Shown: positions 50,692 to 61,625, numbered from the stretch's first letter. The stretch is DNA of 64,000 nucleotides from Dactylonectria macrodidyma (GCA_020744425.1 JAGMUV010000037.1:467290-531289), one strand, 5' to 3'. Notes: generated by a model not told the origin, from the sequence alone. Translations and numbers: made by a program.

Positions 50692-51896
50692 TCAACTGTT
50701 CAGAGCTGTGTTAATCTCTGCAAGGAAACCGATTTGACTATAGAGCTGCGACATATCCCACATCATCACCCCGCCAAAATTCGGAAACCTTCTGCAGAAA
50801 CGAATCACCTCCTTCAGTTGAGCACCCTCTATAAATCCCCTACCAGCGGCACCTGGAGCTGCCGGAATGCCAAGCATCACCTTAGTGTTCGACTTAGGAG
50901 AACTATTACGTGCCCAGCTGTCCCAAACATCAAAGTTGAAACTGGTCTGTGTCGCGGAACCTGGAGTGAAGGAGTCGGCACCACAATAATTATTGTAAAA
51001 TTGGATCATGACGACATCGAACTCTACAGCACCCAGAAGCTCCTGGTTAAACACATCAGGAAACGGACACTGCGGAGCTGCTGAGAGATAAAATCTTTTT
51101 CCACTCGAAGCCGTGCCCCGATCAATAAGTCTTCTGAGTTCGCTCCCGAAGATAGCCATGTTATTGACCGGACTCTCGAGGTCAAAGTCGAATCCATCGA
51201 CCACCGCGGAACCAAATGGACGACTCCCGAAGCTGTTGGGGGAAACAGGTCCAAACATCTGCCAAACTGCGCGAGCAGCATTAGCCGCTTCTTCGGCAGT
51301 TTGAAAACCCCCTTGACCGTATGTGGCGCCACCTATAGACAGCAAGATAGTCTTGCCGTAGACTTGTTGGCAGGTAATGATGTCTTGTCTGCAGAAGAGA
51401 ATAAGCATCCAAGCCTCGCGATATTCCAGGGGACTCACTCGACTTGGGGACACTGTAATATTTGGGGATTGTCGAGGAAAGGGGAACATTCGTTGGCGGC
51501 ATTCGCCAAGTTCAGTGATAGGGGGCTGATTCCATTCAGAAAAGCAAGTGGTATGATCTTCTCTTTCAGAATTAGTAGACTTCTGTCCCTCAAGCTTTGC
51601 CCACAAACTTACGTCGATGTCTGGATCTGCGCCATTTGTTAACGCCTAGTCACCTCTACGATAGAGACATACGTACTTGAGCAATAGTAGGAAAGGCGTT
51701 GCTGAGAAGCGGGACCGCTACTTTGGGCAAAGGAGTTTTGCCCTGGTTTGGGGCCGTTATAACCATGATCAAGCCGTGCATCTCAATTTCACTTACCCCA
51801 GTAGACAGCCACGTTTCGTGAAGAATTAAAATGAAAACCCGCTCGGGCATGAAACGGAAGGGCTGCGAGCGTGAAGAGCAAAGACACATGTCGCAT
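50692..51896 (-). CDS. Class III (GH18) chitinase, secreted, 5 exons
   Basis: Exons 51896-51797, 51742-51677, 51626-51613, 51557-51439 and 51388-50692 join to 332 codons in frame. The protein starts with a signal peptide (MRHVSLLFTLAALPFHARA), then the family start VAVYWGQNS, then CQQVYGKTILLSIGGATYGQ (substrate-binding strand) and the catalytic VVDGFDFDLESP with the DxxDxDxE acid, followed by YLSAAPQCPFPD, MIQFYNNYCG and GGVMMWDMSQ. Length and order match plant/fungal class III chitinases. It would hydrolyse chitin in the cell wall or medium by a substrate-assisted mechanism. No chitin-binding or anchor domain follows. The 14-base third exon is unusually small. Confidence 0.9.
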
Positions 51897-52693
51897 GAAG
51901 ATCAGGAACGCGTGGAGGTCGGTTCAAATACCTAATTTCGTGTGCTATATTGACGAATGCAATGTAAATCCGATGTCACTTATCTGTCTAAACACTTATG
52001 AGACTAGAAGCGATCATGTAGGGATTACAATAACTGTACTCGGTGACTGCACTCGAGTATGGGAAGTTCTCGTAGCCAAGGTTGGAGAGTTTGACTATAA
52101 GGAAGAGCTTTACGTTTTGGGTCTGTGAAAGAATAGCAAGCGCTGATGACATAATAGGTAACTACACAAAGTAGATCCTACGGTATCTGACTGGAGCCTC
52201 AATTCATCTGCATTCAGGTGAACGGCTTTGTCGACTCCTTCCAATCTTGGCTAACACCTAGTATTCATGCTTAGTCAGAGTAATCGGCTGGCCGTAAGCG
52301 ATGCACTATATTTCTAGCTGAGCACGACCTGGCGGATAAAAATCTTCATTGCTCAACGATGACAGTCAAGCTGGGTGGTGAGACAAGAGTCAGCGAAGCA
52401 AAGGTGTTACACCTCCTTAGTATTTGCCCCTAAGCAGCTATACCTGGAAACGCGATGAAAACTTGCTGTCGGGGGTATAGTACTGAATCTTTGATGAAAA
52501 CGATTCACGTACGGAGGCTACAAGTTCGGACTGACGAAAAGATAAGCCAAGTAAGTCATTGTGCATGTCTTCTTACGTTTCGATCTCGTAGGTCTACGCA
52601 TGCTTTCACATATAACGGACGATGACAGGTTCTTCTATGAGCTTCAGATATTATGCAGTATAAAATTCCAAAATCTGCATGTACGAGCCGATT
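51897..52693. other. Intergenic between chitinase and H3 genes; shared promoter space
   Basis: The two genes are divergent, so both promoters lie in this 0.8 kb. No TATA box or histone-type element is evident, and the short frames here are not supported. Confidence 0.4.
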
Positions 52694-53226
52694 ATGGCTC
52701 GAATCAAGCAAACCCCCCGGATATCGTCTGGAGGGCAAGCACCGAGAAAAGATTTCAAGAATATTCGCAACCTGGAAGTAACCAGAAGATACCGCTACAA
52801 ACCAGGTACCGCATCATTACGGGAGATAAAAGAATTCCAACAGAGCACAGGTCTACTAATCCCGAGGCCAGCTTTCCAACGCTTGGTACGAGAATGCCCA
52901 CACTCGTCGCCACCATTGCTCAGACTCTTCACAGGTTAAAGAGATAACTCAGTTGTTTTTCAAGTTTCCCGTGCGTTTCCAGAGTACAGCGATCGGGGCT
53001 CTACAGGAAAGTGCAGAGTGCTATCTTGCAAGTTTATTTGAAGAAGCCAACCTTTGTGCTATTCATGCCAAGCGTGTAACCATCCAACAGGTGCGTTGAA
53101 TCGATGGCAAAGTAAACTGATGTAACCCTGACAAAAACTCTTCCACTACAGAAAGATATCGTACTGGCCCAGCGCTTGACTTCAGGAGGGTTACATCCTT
53201 CATTCTCGATCAGAAAAAGCAGCTGA
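52694..53226 (+). CDS. Highly divergent histone H3 variant (140 aa, 3 exons)
   Basis: Exons 52694-52885, 52935-53090 and 53152-53226 sum to 141 codons; both introns are GT-AG and phase 0. The tail starts [19 protein letters not shown], so K4, R8, S10, R17 and K18 are kept while K9 is Ile and K14 is Gln. Residues corresponding to 19-37 are unalignable and seven shorter, so K27 and K36 have no counterpart. The fold is well kept: [59 protein letters not shown] and KDIVLAQRL. The C-end has about 13 extra residues ([12 protein letters not shown]). Loop 1 has canonical length, which argues against CENP-A. It is presumably incorporated in nucleosomes, or is a sperm/spore-type or accessory-chromosome variant; role unknown. 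Confidence 0.85.
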
Positions 53227-53911
53227 GGGTTTACTATTCGGAGTCATCACAGCAGCTGCGGTGGTGTTTGGTGTTCTTGTTTTCACGTCTGCTTATTAAC
53301 TACAATTGATGCGAGTTCCATCATCCATTTCCTTTATTGACAGACGTTCCCAGCCCTAGTGCTTTACATATAATCTATGCTTGTCGTTATTTAGGGGTCT
53401 TAAGAGCAGGAGTGACTGTAAAACCAGCGGTAGAAAGCGAAACGCTTACCAAGTAGCCCGGCTGGCGGAAAGTCGAGGAGCTTACGATGTAATATGACCC
53501 CAGTCATAAAACCGCTTTCTACAATCGAGTACTCAGCCAAGCTGCATGACCTTTGCTGAGAATACGCCCTGCTGAGGCTTGAGAGGCAAATATCTCACTG
53601 CTCGCACGGGCAGGGCCAGTTCAGACTAAGGATTCTGTAGACGGTCTCCTGACACGCTCCATCCCAGAAGGCTAAGCGATATTAAGACGACTCTATACTA
53701 CGTCCATATCGAACGCGATTCGCATTTATTCGCAATAGTTCATCAATGATCTAGCGGTCCCCTGTACTATTTTTCTTGTCAAGCGGCGACTAAGAGCTAG
53801 GGAATAATAGATGATAGCTAAACTAAGAAAAGTGCTCGACATACTAGTCAAGAAGGCACAATAGTCACTCTTTCCCCAGAAATCGTCTATTCATCGCCGC
53901 CTGCCCCCCCT
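53227..53911. other. No gene seen (about 0.7 kb)
   Basis: No open frame of useful length; nothing recognised. Confidence 0.4.
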
Positions 53912-54738
53912 CTAAGCTGGGCAACCAAAAACAATGGTGAAGTCGGTCAATTCGCAGTGTCTCAAAACAGAATCATCGAACGCAAAACTGTACGCATCGG
54001 GGCATGCAACTTTGAACCATTGACTGCTCGGTTCGCAAGCACCTGGCGTCTCAAAATCGTCGAAGCAGCAGTACTGCTCAAGGCCGTAGAGTGAACAATC
54101 TGATAAACAAGCATAGGCCTGAGACAAGTTTCCGTGCTTCTGGAAAGATCGCATGTTGGACTCGGGGCACAGCGGCTTGCCGCTTTCCCTGAACCCAAGA
54201 TAGGGGGGTACCTGACAGGATATCGTCTCGCAAATCTTGCTCGTCGGTATACTGGTGATACCCATGGTGAAACCGTCCACTAGTATTGTTAGGAGCCTAA
54301 TACGTCAACATGCTGGTAAATCGTACCAAGGCTAACATCGTAGACCACCTGAAGATCGGATGCCGTAATCTCGAAAAGAGAAGTATTCTGGGATGAATGG
54401 CCCCAGCAAGTCGACTCGGAGCAATCACCTATCAAGCAGTTAGTTCCATCAGAAGCACAAAATTGACGAGCCCATATCCTGCCTGACCAGGGCAATGGGA
54501 TAGGAAAAGTTTGAATGGATTGCTTTGGGAAGAGAGGCGATGAACTGGTCAAAGGGTTGGGAGACCCGATCAAAGACGTATTGCCGGTTAAAGCGGGCCA
54601 TATGCTCTGGTCGCTGCAGTTGTTTACGATGGTAAAAGTAATGTGTTGGCTAGTAACAAGACAACACATCGATGCATAAAGAGTCGCTCGTAGTTTCGAG
54701 AAAATTTGACACCGACCAGCTAACATTAGAATCGCCAT
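53912..54738 (-). CDS. Thaumatin-like (PR-5/GH152-type) secreted protein
   Basis: Exons 54738-54327 and 54279-53912 give 260 codons in frame; an earlier Met at 54792 is possible. After a hydrophobic leader comes HITFTIVNNCSDQSIWPALT, the thaumatin-fold start, then WSGRIWARQFC, CLIGDCSESTCWGH, LQVVYDVSLVDGFTMGIT, a Cys-rich middle (AYACLSDCSLYGLEQYCC) and CPDAYSFAFDDSVLRHCELT ending DFTIVFGCP. The cysteines fit the many disulphides of the family; the acidic-cleft residues look partly kept, with the Arg in IWARQF and the Asp residues in DGF and FAFDD. Members bind or cleave beta-1,3-glucan, or have unknown roles in fungi. Expected extracellular. Confidence 0.82.
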
Positions 54739-55358
54739 GATCACAACTGACAGATGCCGAACTATGATATAGCATCCGTAGAATATGCCCATTGAGCCGA
54801 TACGTCAGATCTCGAGCCATGTGGTGGTATTATAGATTGAAAATGTCTAATATCTGATTTCGGCAGCAAATTTAGGACACACGTCTTACAAGAGACGTCT
54901 GCTAGTAGGGTAGCTAACTAAGGACTCATTCCTGTCAGAAAGGTGACGGACTGAGGACATGACATGTGCTTATAGCTAAAGGCCTAGGCACAGAAGTGAT
55001 GCTAAAATGACTAAGAATGAACTTAGTCTATATTACGAAAACCCAAGACACGAAGTGAAAAGTCATCGAACTCACATCCGATTAATTTATCTATTGCGTT
55101 AAATATTGAACTACGTAAGCTACCTTTTTATACTAGAGACAAGAGTGCGAGCGGGAATAGTAAGAGAAGGCCAGACTAATAATGAATTCAATATATATAC
55201 TATGCTGGGCAACGGAACAAGAGCAACACCACCCAAGGTGACGGAAGCTGTAGGGTAGGCGGGGATGATGCAGGTGAGGAAGAACAAAACCAGAGAAAGA
55301 AAACCGACAGATACGTCATTATGCCCGTCTAGCTTAAGTTCCATAGTATCAGTGTTAC

Positions 55359-56141
55359 TTAAACACCACCATACCCAACAGTCACAACTAATCGGACTTG
55401 GTCCGGTGGTATATTCAGGCCAATCCCATCCTCGTTCTCCATGCCACCAATGTAGGCATTGGTGCCAGTGCCGTCGGGATTGACGGTAGAGCACATATCG
55501 TAACTGCAGACTTGGAGGCCTGGGATATCGAGACCGTACAAAGCAGACACCAAGCAAGACGCATCGGCTCCAGACCAACCGCCATTAGCAGCGTTAGCTA
55601 TATCAAACTCTAACCATGTAGACGCAAACTGCCCATACTCAGTGACTGGGACCCTTGGATTGTCACAGGCGCAGCCACCTTGTGAGTCTGTGTCAATGGC
55701 AAGAACCTGTCTGCTATGACCAGGGAGGCTGAATTCCAGGACTTGGTTTCCCTGGAAGAACCCGTTGATTCCTCCATGTGGGCCAATCTTCAACCAGCAA
55801 ACACATCTTTGGGCTAACGCAGCACCGTTGGTAAAGGTGACGGTGTAATCGTACAGAGTCGCGAGGTGATTCTGAACTAACATGAGATTGCACCCGTAGT
55901 TCCCGTCAGTACCGACGTTGCCCTTGTATGAGATGTCGCTGGCCGTGGCTCGTTTCTCATAGGATTCCCCTTTGCAGAACTGAGGAAAAGCCTCCCTGGC
56001 GAGGTTCCGCGGGCTGAGCATAGGTAGGGCAGACTCTCCAGGAGACCGATCAGGTCTTTCATGGTCGCGCGTACCCCAACACGCGATGGCACCGAGGTTG
56101 CTGCCCAACGCATGGAAGATGTGAAAGAGCTTCATTCGCAA
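55359..56141 (-). CDS. Asp f 4-like secreted protein (260 aa)
   Basis: The start is the Met at 56141 or 56135 (MKLFHIFHALGSNLGAIA, a signal-like leader). The second half has VCWLKIGPHGGINGFFQGNQ, VLAIDTDSQGGCACDNPRVP, QFASTWLEFDIANAANGGWS, CLVSALYGLDIPGLQVCSYD and DGIGLNIPPDQVRLVVTVGY, the ordered blocks of the Asp f 4 allergen-like family. Compared with the usual members it carries extra cysteines (for example QGGCACDN). Frame intact, intronless. These proteins are extracellular or wall-associated, and their biochemical function is not established. It is on the same strand as the thaumatin-like gene, about 0.6 kb away. Confidence 0.8.
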   Translation of the reverse strand: MRMKLFHIFHALGSNLGAIACWGTRDHERPDRSPGESALPMLSPRNLAREAFPQFCKGESYEKRATASDISYKGNVGTDGNYGCNLMLVQNHLATLYDYTVTFTNGAALAQRCVCWLKIGPHGGINGFFQGNQVLEFSLPGHSRQVLAIDTDSQGGCACDNPRVPVTEYGQFASTWLEFDIANAANGGWSGADASCLVSALYGLDIPGLQVCSYDMCSTVNPDGTGTNAYIGGMENEDGIGLNIPPDQVRLVVTVGYGGV

Positions 56142-57031
56142 AAGTCTCGCAATGTTTTCTCGTAAGCGCTTGGTGAATCTCGCCTTAATATCACAAAAGC
56201 AGAGTAGGCTGTGGAGGATGGCTAAAGCAATAGACTATTTGACCTGTTTCAGCTTAGCTGCTATTCGGAGCACTCAAGGGGAAATTGTAAGGTTGTCCTC
56301 GAGGAGGGGGGAGTGACCCTGAAATAGGCAGCGATCTTTCCACATGGTGACTCAAGTAACTTGAGTGGTCGGTATCTGGGGCTTGAGCCTACTTCATCTG
56401 TGGATATAAAAAATGACGTGACCACCCTACTTACCCTGTACACTCAAGCGGAATGCTATCAACATTGTCCAAAGGAATACACTCATTTGACGATTCTGCT
56501 ACGTGTGTGCACTTGGGCAGAGGCAGGTTCTGCCTGGCTGCTCGCGTCCCCTACAGCCGACCCGCACGAGGTTTCCTAACCCGAATGAGCCCGAGGTGAC
56601 TTGGAGAGAAGGGAGAATGGACTGTCTCTTGACATGCCCAATCGTTCTACACCTACCCACTTCTTAAGATAACGGGACTATACAAACAACACCACACCAA
56701 CAATTTCTTCTTCTATAGCCGTTAAAATATAAGCTAAAGCCTAGTAGAGAGTCTTCTACCCAATTATTGTGGCGCCGAGACTGCCCCCCCTTCGACGCAA
56801 CGAGGATGAGTTACTGATGCAGCCGACCCGACCTGGGCTCGGTCTAAGACCTAGCCTAGGGGTGTAAGAGCCTTCTCAGCCGTCTGATCAATTGGTGGGC
56901 ATCAACTTCTTCATAGACGATTTGGGCAGTTCTTTCCTTTATTCCTGATCCACGGATCATGCCGAATAACTCTTGATAGATACCAGTAAGCGAATAGTGT
57001 ACGAAATTTTTCAAAAAGAAAAAGAAAACCC
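56142..57031. other. Intergenic, no gene supported (about 0.9 kb)
   Basis: Contains the promoter side of the Asp f 4-like gene. Nothing else recognised. Confidence 0.4.
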
Positions 57032-57553
57032 TTATAGATGTACATAACCGTCCATATATTTCGCCGACGGTTTAGTGGAGATATTCACAACAGGAGGTAT
57101 GTCCTCTACCTCAGCTAGATATTCCGTTTGCGCATTGTGGGCAGAGTACCCAGGTAGCTCTGTATGAACTGTTGAGCTTTCACCCGGTAGCTCTGTATAA
57201 ACTATTGAGCTTTCACCCGATAGCTCAGCAAAACTAGTTGGCATGGCTAAACGCGATCCTGTCTTGTGATAATGGTGGTGGTTCTCTATAATAACCGGTC
57301 TGTTATGGAGTGAAGCAGTAAGGAGATCTTTAAACTCCATACATTGCTGTCTCGAACAGATAAATTGATCTAGGATGTTACTAGATCTTTTATGTTGCTT
57401 CTGAGACCGACGTCCTCCACACATAGCGCATTTTCTATCTGTAGATATTCTCTCAGGGTGGAAAGTTTTAATTTGCTGGCTTATTTGACTTCGTGTGTCT
57501 ATCGACCTTTGAGAGTGTTTGCATAAGATATATCTTAGAGATAAAGAAAACAT
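57032..57553 (-). CDS. Hypothetical protein with Cys pairs and a repeated ELPGESS motif
   Basis: The frame starts MFSLSLRYILCKHSQRSIDT and includes CAMCGGRRSQKQHKRSSNIL and FICSRQQC, two Cys pairs that could form a zinc ribbon, then HHHYHK. The C-terminal part has three tandem ELSGESSIVY / ELPGESSTVH / ELPGYSAH units of about 12 residues, followed by an acidic end. I think the CxxC segment belongs to an uncharacterised fungal family, but cannot name it. The true 5' end may lie in an upstream exon, as the frame opens close to a splice-like site at 57553. Confidence 0.45.
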   Translation of the reverse strand: MFSLSLRYILCKHSQRSIDTRSQISQQIKTFHPERISTDRKCAMCGGRRSQKQHKRSSNILDQFICSRQQCMEFKDLLTASLHNRPVIIENHHHYHKTGSRLAMPTSFAELSGESSIVYTELPGESSTVHTELPGYSAHNAQTEYLAEVEDIPPVVNISTKPSAKYMDGYVHL

Positions 57554-58195
57554 ACCTGACCTGGCGCGATATGAAGCTACCCATGGCTAGTGAAGACGTA
57601 ATGAAGCGATCACTGAGTTGAAAACGGAATCGCCGGCCTTGAACTCCAGCTCTGCTCTAGTCTTAAGTCAGGTTTGGGGAGACCTTGTTTTAGGTGACTG
57701 TAGTTTGAACTCGGATGGCTAGGATTAATTTCTTAAATATTTCTCTCCTATGCACAGTATGGCCATCATTTAGTCATAAAACATTGTCATCACATCTTTT
57801 GGCTTGACTAGGGTGCTTAAGCGAGTGTGTGTCAAATAGGCTTCACAAGACATACTCAAACACAATTTGTTACGCCCAGCGGGTCACTAGTTGCTAATGT
57901 ACGTACCTGTTTCCTAGGTGGGCGCCGGAGGGCCCAAGAGGTCGAGCGGCCGGTGGCTGCCGGTTTTGTCTGGGCAGCCGAAGCTGCAGAGGTCGGTCGG
58001 ACGGGTAGTTGAGGGAGCGGAGCCCAGATTGTCGTCGGCTCGCGAGGCCAGAATGTCGAGGCTCAAAAGAGCTGGAAGCACCACACAGGAGAAAGCCCGA
58101 AGGCGATGTCAAGAGCTCGCGAAGCTCATCAAAGTCGTAGGGGCAAGCATCGCAAAGAAAGGTCAACTCTCTGAATCCTTTTCTTCCGGCAGCTG

Positions 58196-58995
58196 TTAGA
58201 GCCCCGTTAGACCCACAGTTGCGCTTGCCGCCATTTTTGGCTTTGCAAAAAAAAATTCCGCTAGTAAAACGCTAACAGCGGGTGCCAAGGAAAATTTTTT
58301 ACAGGTGAGAGTTGCCCATCGCCTCAGTCGCCGTTGTTGTGGTGCAGGGTAAGGGATATGTAGCGACAAATGACATCTGTGTGTAAACGAGCTTGCTACG
58401 CATGCGTTGTGGATACGTACTCGAGATGGCGCGACGGAACACAGGTGACAGGTTAACATGTCGTCGCTCGCATTCGTCCGTGACACAACGGACAGTCGCG
58501 GGCGCGACCTCGCGAAAAGCTTTGTCAAAAAGCTTGTCCCACTGTTGTTAGCCCACTAAAGTGCGACAAAATGTCACTCGTGTCTGGTGTCGGAAAGCTA
58601 GCGTGGCACTTCGGTGACTTGATCGTGTGTTTGTGTGTGTGTGTGTGGACGGGAGTCACTACTAAAAGTGGGGGCCTGAGGCATCTAGCCAATAAGCTGC
58701 TCTGACTGTTTTCCTATTCGGGCAGCGCCTTGCACATGCTCTGTACATGGTCCAATCTAACCGGTCTACTAGGGGGTCTCGTCATTTCACGACGGCTCTG
58801 AGTGAAATGACGAGACCCCCTAGTAGACTACCTTACCCTGCACCACAACCAGGACAACAGCGACTCAGGCCGCGACAACTATCCCCTACACAAATTCCCC
58901 CGTTGCAGCGGCTTTCCCCCCTCGCAGCGGCTGTTAGCACTTCGTTAGGGCAGAGATCATTTTTGCAGCTTTGCAGCTACAGTAGGACCTAACTG
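58196..58995. mobile_element. Fold-back element, ~800 bp, with imperfect inverted arms
   Basis: The left arm ends GTTGTGGTGCAGGGTAAGG (near 58336-58354); its reverse complement CCTTACCCTGCACCACAACC begins near 58831. Further matches outward include GCCTCAGTCGC / GCGACTCAGGC, CGCTAACAGC / GCTGTTAGC and CACAGTT / AACTGTG, so the arms extend about 160 bp with indels. No transposase. The 55-bp mini-element sits in the loop beside the right arm. Confidence 0.5.
58769..58823. mobile_element. 55-bp palindromic mini-element with pogo-type ends
   Basis: Two 22-bp perfectly inverted arms surround an 11-base centre. The arms begin CTAGGGGGTCTCGTCATTTC, which matches the ends of the 39898-42678 pogo element except for one fewer G. 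TA flanks both sides (58767-58768, 58824-58825), as for pogo insertions. It fits a minimal MITE moved by that transposase. Confidence 0.85.
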
Positions 58996-59285
58996 TGTCT
59001 TAGCAGGCTACAATCCGGAGGGATTAGGAGAGTTGACCTTGTGAGCTGCAGCGACAGACAGGATATACTGTCCTGGCACCAAACAAACCAGCAGGTTCTG
59101 TGCCCCAACCGGACGAATATACACATACATACATACAGACGCAGGCTGCGAAAACGAGCGTGAGCCTAGGATAGATCCCGAGTCACTTGTCTTCGACACC
59201 AGTAGTGCGATGGAGGCTGATACTGGATGCGTAGCGGTAAATGACGTTTGTGTCTGAACGAGCTCGCCACGCATGAACGGACGGA

Positions 59286-59313
59286 CTGATGGATGGATGG
59301 ATGGATGGATGGA
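59286..59313 (+). repeat. (GATG)n microsatellite
   Basis: Seven uninterrupted GATG/ATGG tetranucleotide units. Confidence 0.95.
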
Positions 59314-59484
59314 TGAACTCTCAAGATCAATCCGTTCGGACGACCCGTAAGACGATGCGATGGGTCTCGTTTTTGATCTACTACAATGCGATCAAGTGTA
59401 AATCTCTGGTGTGGTGCGGGGTCTAGGGTTCATGTGAATCAAGGGGGCGGTGTAGGCTTTTGGATATGTCTTGAGTTTAGACAT

Positions 59485-59570
59485 GTGTTGTGTGTCGTTT
59501 GATGTGTGTCGTGCGTTGTATGTCGTGCATCGTATGTCGGGCGTCGTCTGTCGAGCGTCGTCTCCAACCT
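59485..59570 (+). repeat. Degenerate ~11-bp repeat (TGTGTCGTGCG / GTATGTCGTGC type)
   Basis: Repeated GTCGT-containing units of about 10-11 bp, progressively diverged. Confidence 0.6.
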
Positions 59571-59907
59571 TGTCGTGAATGTGGGGACACACAAGACCAC
59601 AAGACCACAAATGTTCGCCATGACGCTCGCGCGATGATGGTACACACACTAAACACATCCGGGCCCGCCGCAAGAACCTGATAGAGTTCACTGCCGTGGA
59701 GATACGGAGTAGACAGACGCATTTGATCGGGAGCGGGTCCCTCAGGATGTCGCTGCTTAGACTGGACGGGTGCTTGGTCCATGAAAGGGAATTGTCGCGA
59801 GGGCGATCAGCGAAAGCTTGATAGCACCAGACATTGTGGAGGAGGTGGGCCGGGACATTGAGGGGCAGTTCGCAGCGATGAGTGCGCATCGGACCGAAAG
59901 GAAGAGA

Positions 59908-60191
59908 GGGGGTTGACAAACAAACGGGGGGGTTGACAAACAGGGGGGGTTGACAAACAAACAGAGGGGATTGACAAACAGGTGGGGTTGACAAACAAAC
60001 AGAGGAGGTTGACAAACAGGGGGGGGGGGGGGTTGACAGACAGGGGGTTGACAAACAAACAGAGGGGATTGACAAACAAACAGAGGGGGTTGACAAACAG
60101 AGGGGGTTGACAAACAAGGGGTTGACAAACAAACAGAGGGGTTGACAAACAAACAGAGGGGGTTGACAAACAGGAGGTTGACAAACAAACG
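59908..60191 (+). repeat. GTTGACAAACAAACAGAGGGG minisatellite (about 13-22 bp units)
   Basis: About 15 units of GTTGACAAAC with optional AAACAGAG and a variable G run. Long minus-strand frames crossing it (up to 349 codons, several frames open at once) arise from the repeat and are not genes. Confidence 0.9.
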
Positions 60192-60948
60192 CGGAGGTCG
60201 TCCTCAAATGTGAAGCGGGTGTGGGGACAAGGTGGGTAATCGCACCTCGTTCATACTTACACTGACGACGAAGAACATGTGCAGAAACACGGCGAGGTAG
60301 GTGTAGAGCATTGCAGGACCCTGCAAGACGATGCGGGGCGTGATAAGACCTTTTCAGACATTCGAAAACATTCGAGGACACGACAAGACGCTCCAAAACG
60401 CTCCAAGACACTACGAAACACGACACGACACGACACGACACAACACGACATACAATACGATCGAGATCAGCTCACCAGAAAGACTGTAGGGAGCTAGACA
60501 CTGACATTAAAGTCACGTACGTGTGCATCGCTATACACCATGGTACTGCAAAGTATCAGACGTCGCCTGGATCAGAACGTCATCTTTTTCGTCTCATGCG
60601 AGAACCAAGTCAGCTTTAGCGAGGTAGCTCAACCGTCGCCCAGAAAGGTTTCCACCGAATCCGTTGATGGATCGCCTGGATCTTTTGCTGTGAGCCTTAA
60701 GTTCTACCATGCTCACGGGTATAAATAGCGAGGAAGCTCGCCTCCTTGAACTGCATCAAGTCCTAGCAGACACACTCACATACACATCACCTTGTTGAGG
60801 TTGAAGTTGCGTCTGAGCTTTGATCGCACGCTCACTTCATTGGCATTTGATCCGGCCATCTTGCTGGTAAAGTATTGATTTTTTCCTTTTCTTTTCTCTT
60901 TGAGTCCGAGTCTGGAGACGTTCGCCTCTTCGTCTTTCGCTCTTTCTC

Positions 60949-60993
60949 AGTTCCCTGAGTTCCCTGAGTTCCCTGAGTTCCCTCAGTTCCCTC
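60949..60993 (+). repeat. GTTCCCTGA 9-bp tandem repeat, 5 units
   Basis: Five head-to-tail units, the last two with TCA in place of TGA. Confidence 0.9.
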
Positions 60994-61453
60994 ATCCCAC
61001 ACCTATCCTTACTGCCGGTTTTCACTCCACTGACGCCCCCCAAGTACTTTCGTTCGGTAACCTTGTTCCTTTGTGGTCTAGCCTCTCTGTTTTTGCCAGT
61101 CGCTGCTCAAGAGGACTTGATTATGGGAATCCACTGACGTCTTCCCTCTTTGATCCTCCGCCCTTAGTCATCATGACTGACCGTGGGCGCTTCGCAAGTT
61201 ATGCTAGGTTTTAGGAATTATCCCAAAACTCTGTCTTGATATCTGCATGCAACGCACAGGCCACCGCTTATCTCGACATGGGTGAGATGGCTTGCTTTCG
61301 CGCTGTGGTTGAATGTTTGTGTTGGATGTTCACGCCTGAGTTGCTGAGTCTTTGTTGATGCTCTACTACTTTTGCGATTGAGATCCCCACTTTTTCTATT
61401 CAAGAGGTTGTCGCTGGTGGCTTGGCCACCTCACCCCCCTTCCCCCATTTCCT

Positions 61454-61625
61454 GCTACTGACATTTACTGACATTTTCTGGCATTTACTGGTGATTACTG
61501 GCATTTACTGGCGTTTACTGGCATTTACTGGCGTTTACTGGCATTTACTGGCGTTTACTGGCATTTACTGGCGTTTACTGGCATTTTCTGGCATTTTCTG
61601 GCGTTTACTGGCATTTACTGGCGTT
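61454..61625 (+). repeat. 10-bp tandem repeat (CTGGCATTTA / CTGGCGTTTA alternating)
   Basis: About 17 decamers in which CTGGCATTTA and CTGGCGTTTA largely alternate, with a few TTTTC variants, giving a higher-order 20-bp period. Confidence 0.92.

Noticed and set aside
52694..53226. The H3 variant as a CENP-A (centromeric H3)
   Set aside because: Loop 1 is the same length as in canonical H3 and the N-tail still begins like H3 (ARxKQT). CENP-A proteins usually have a longer loop 1 and an unrelated tail. A tree would be needed to exclude it fully.
55120..55358. A minus-strand gene covering 55120-55578
   Set aside because: Most of it overlaps the Asp f 4-like gene in another frame, and the remainder shows no motif.
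58626..58648. GT-rich run as a Z-DNA or recombination site
   Set aside because: About 20 bp of imperfect GT repeats is common and has nothing else to support a role.
59392..60441. A 349-codon minus-strand frame, with other minus frames also open
   Set aside because: It spans the GTTGACAAAC minisatellite. Low-complexity CLSTP/FVCQP peptide in several frames at once is the signature of a repeat without stops, not of a gene.
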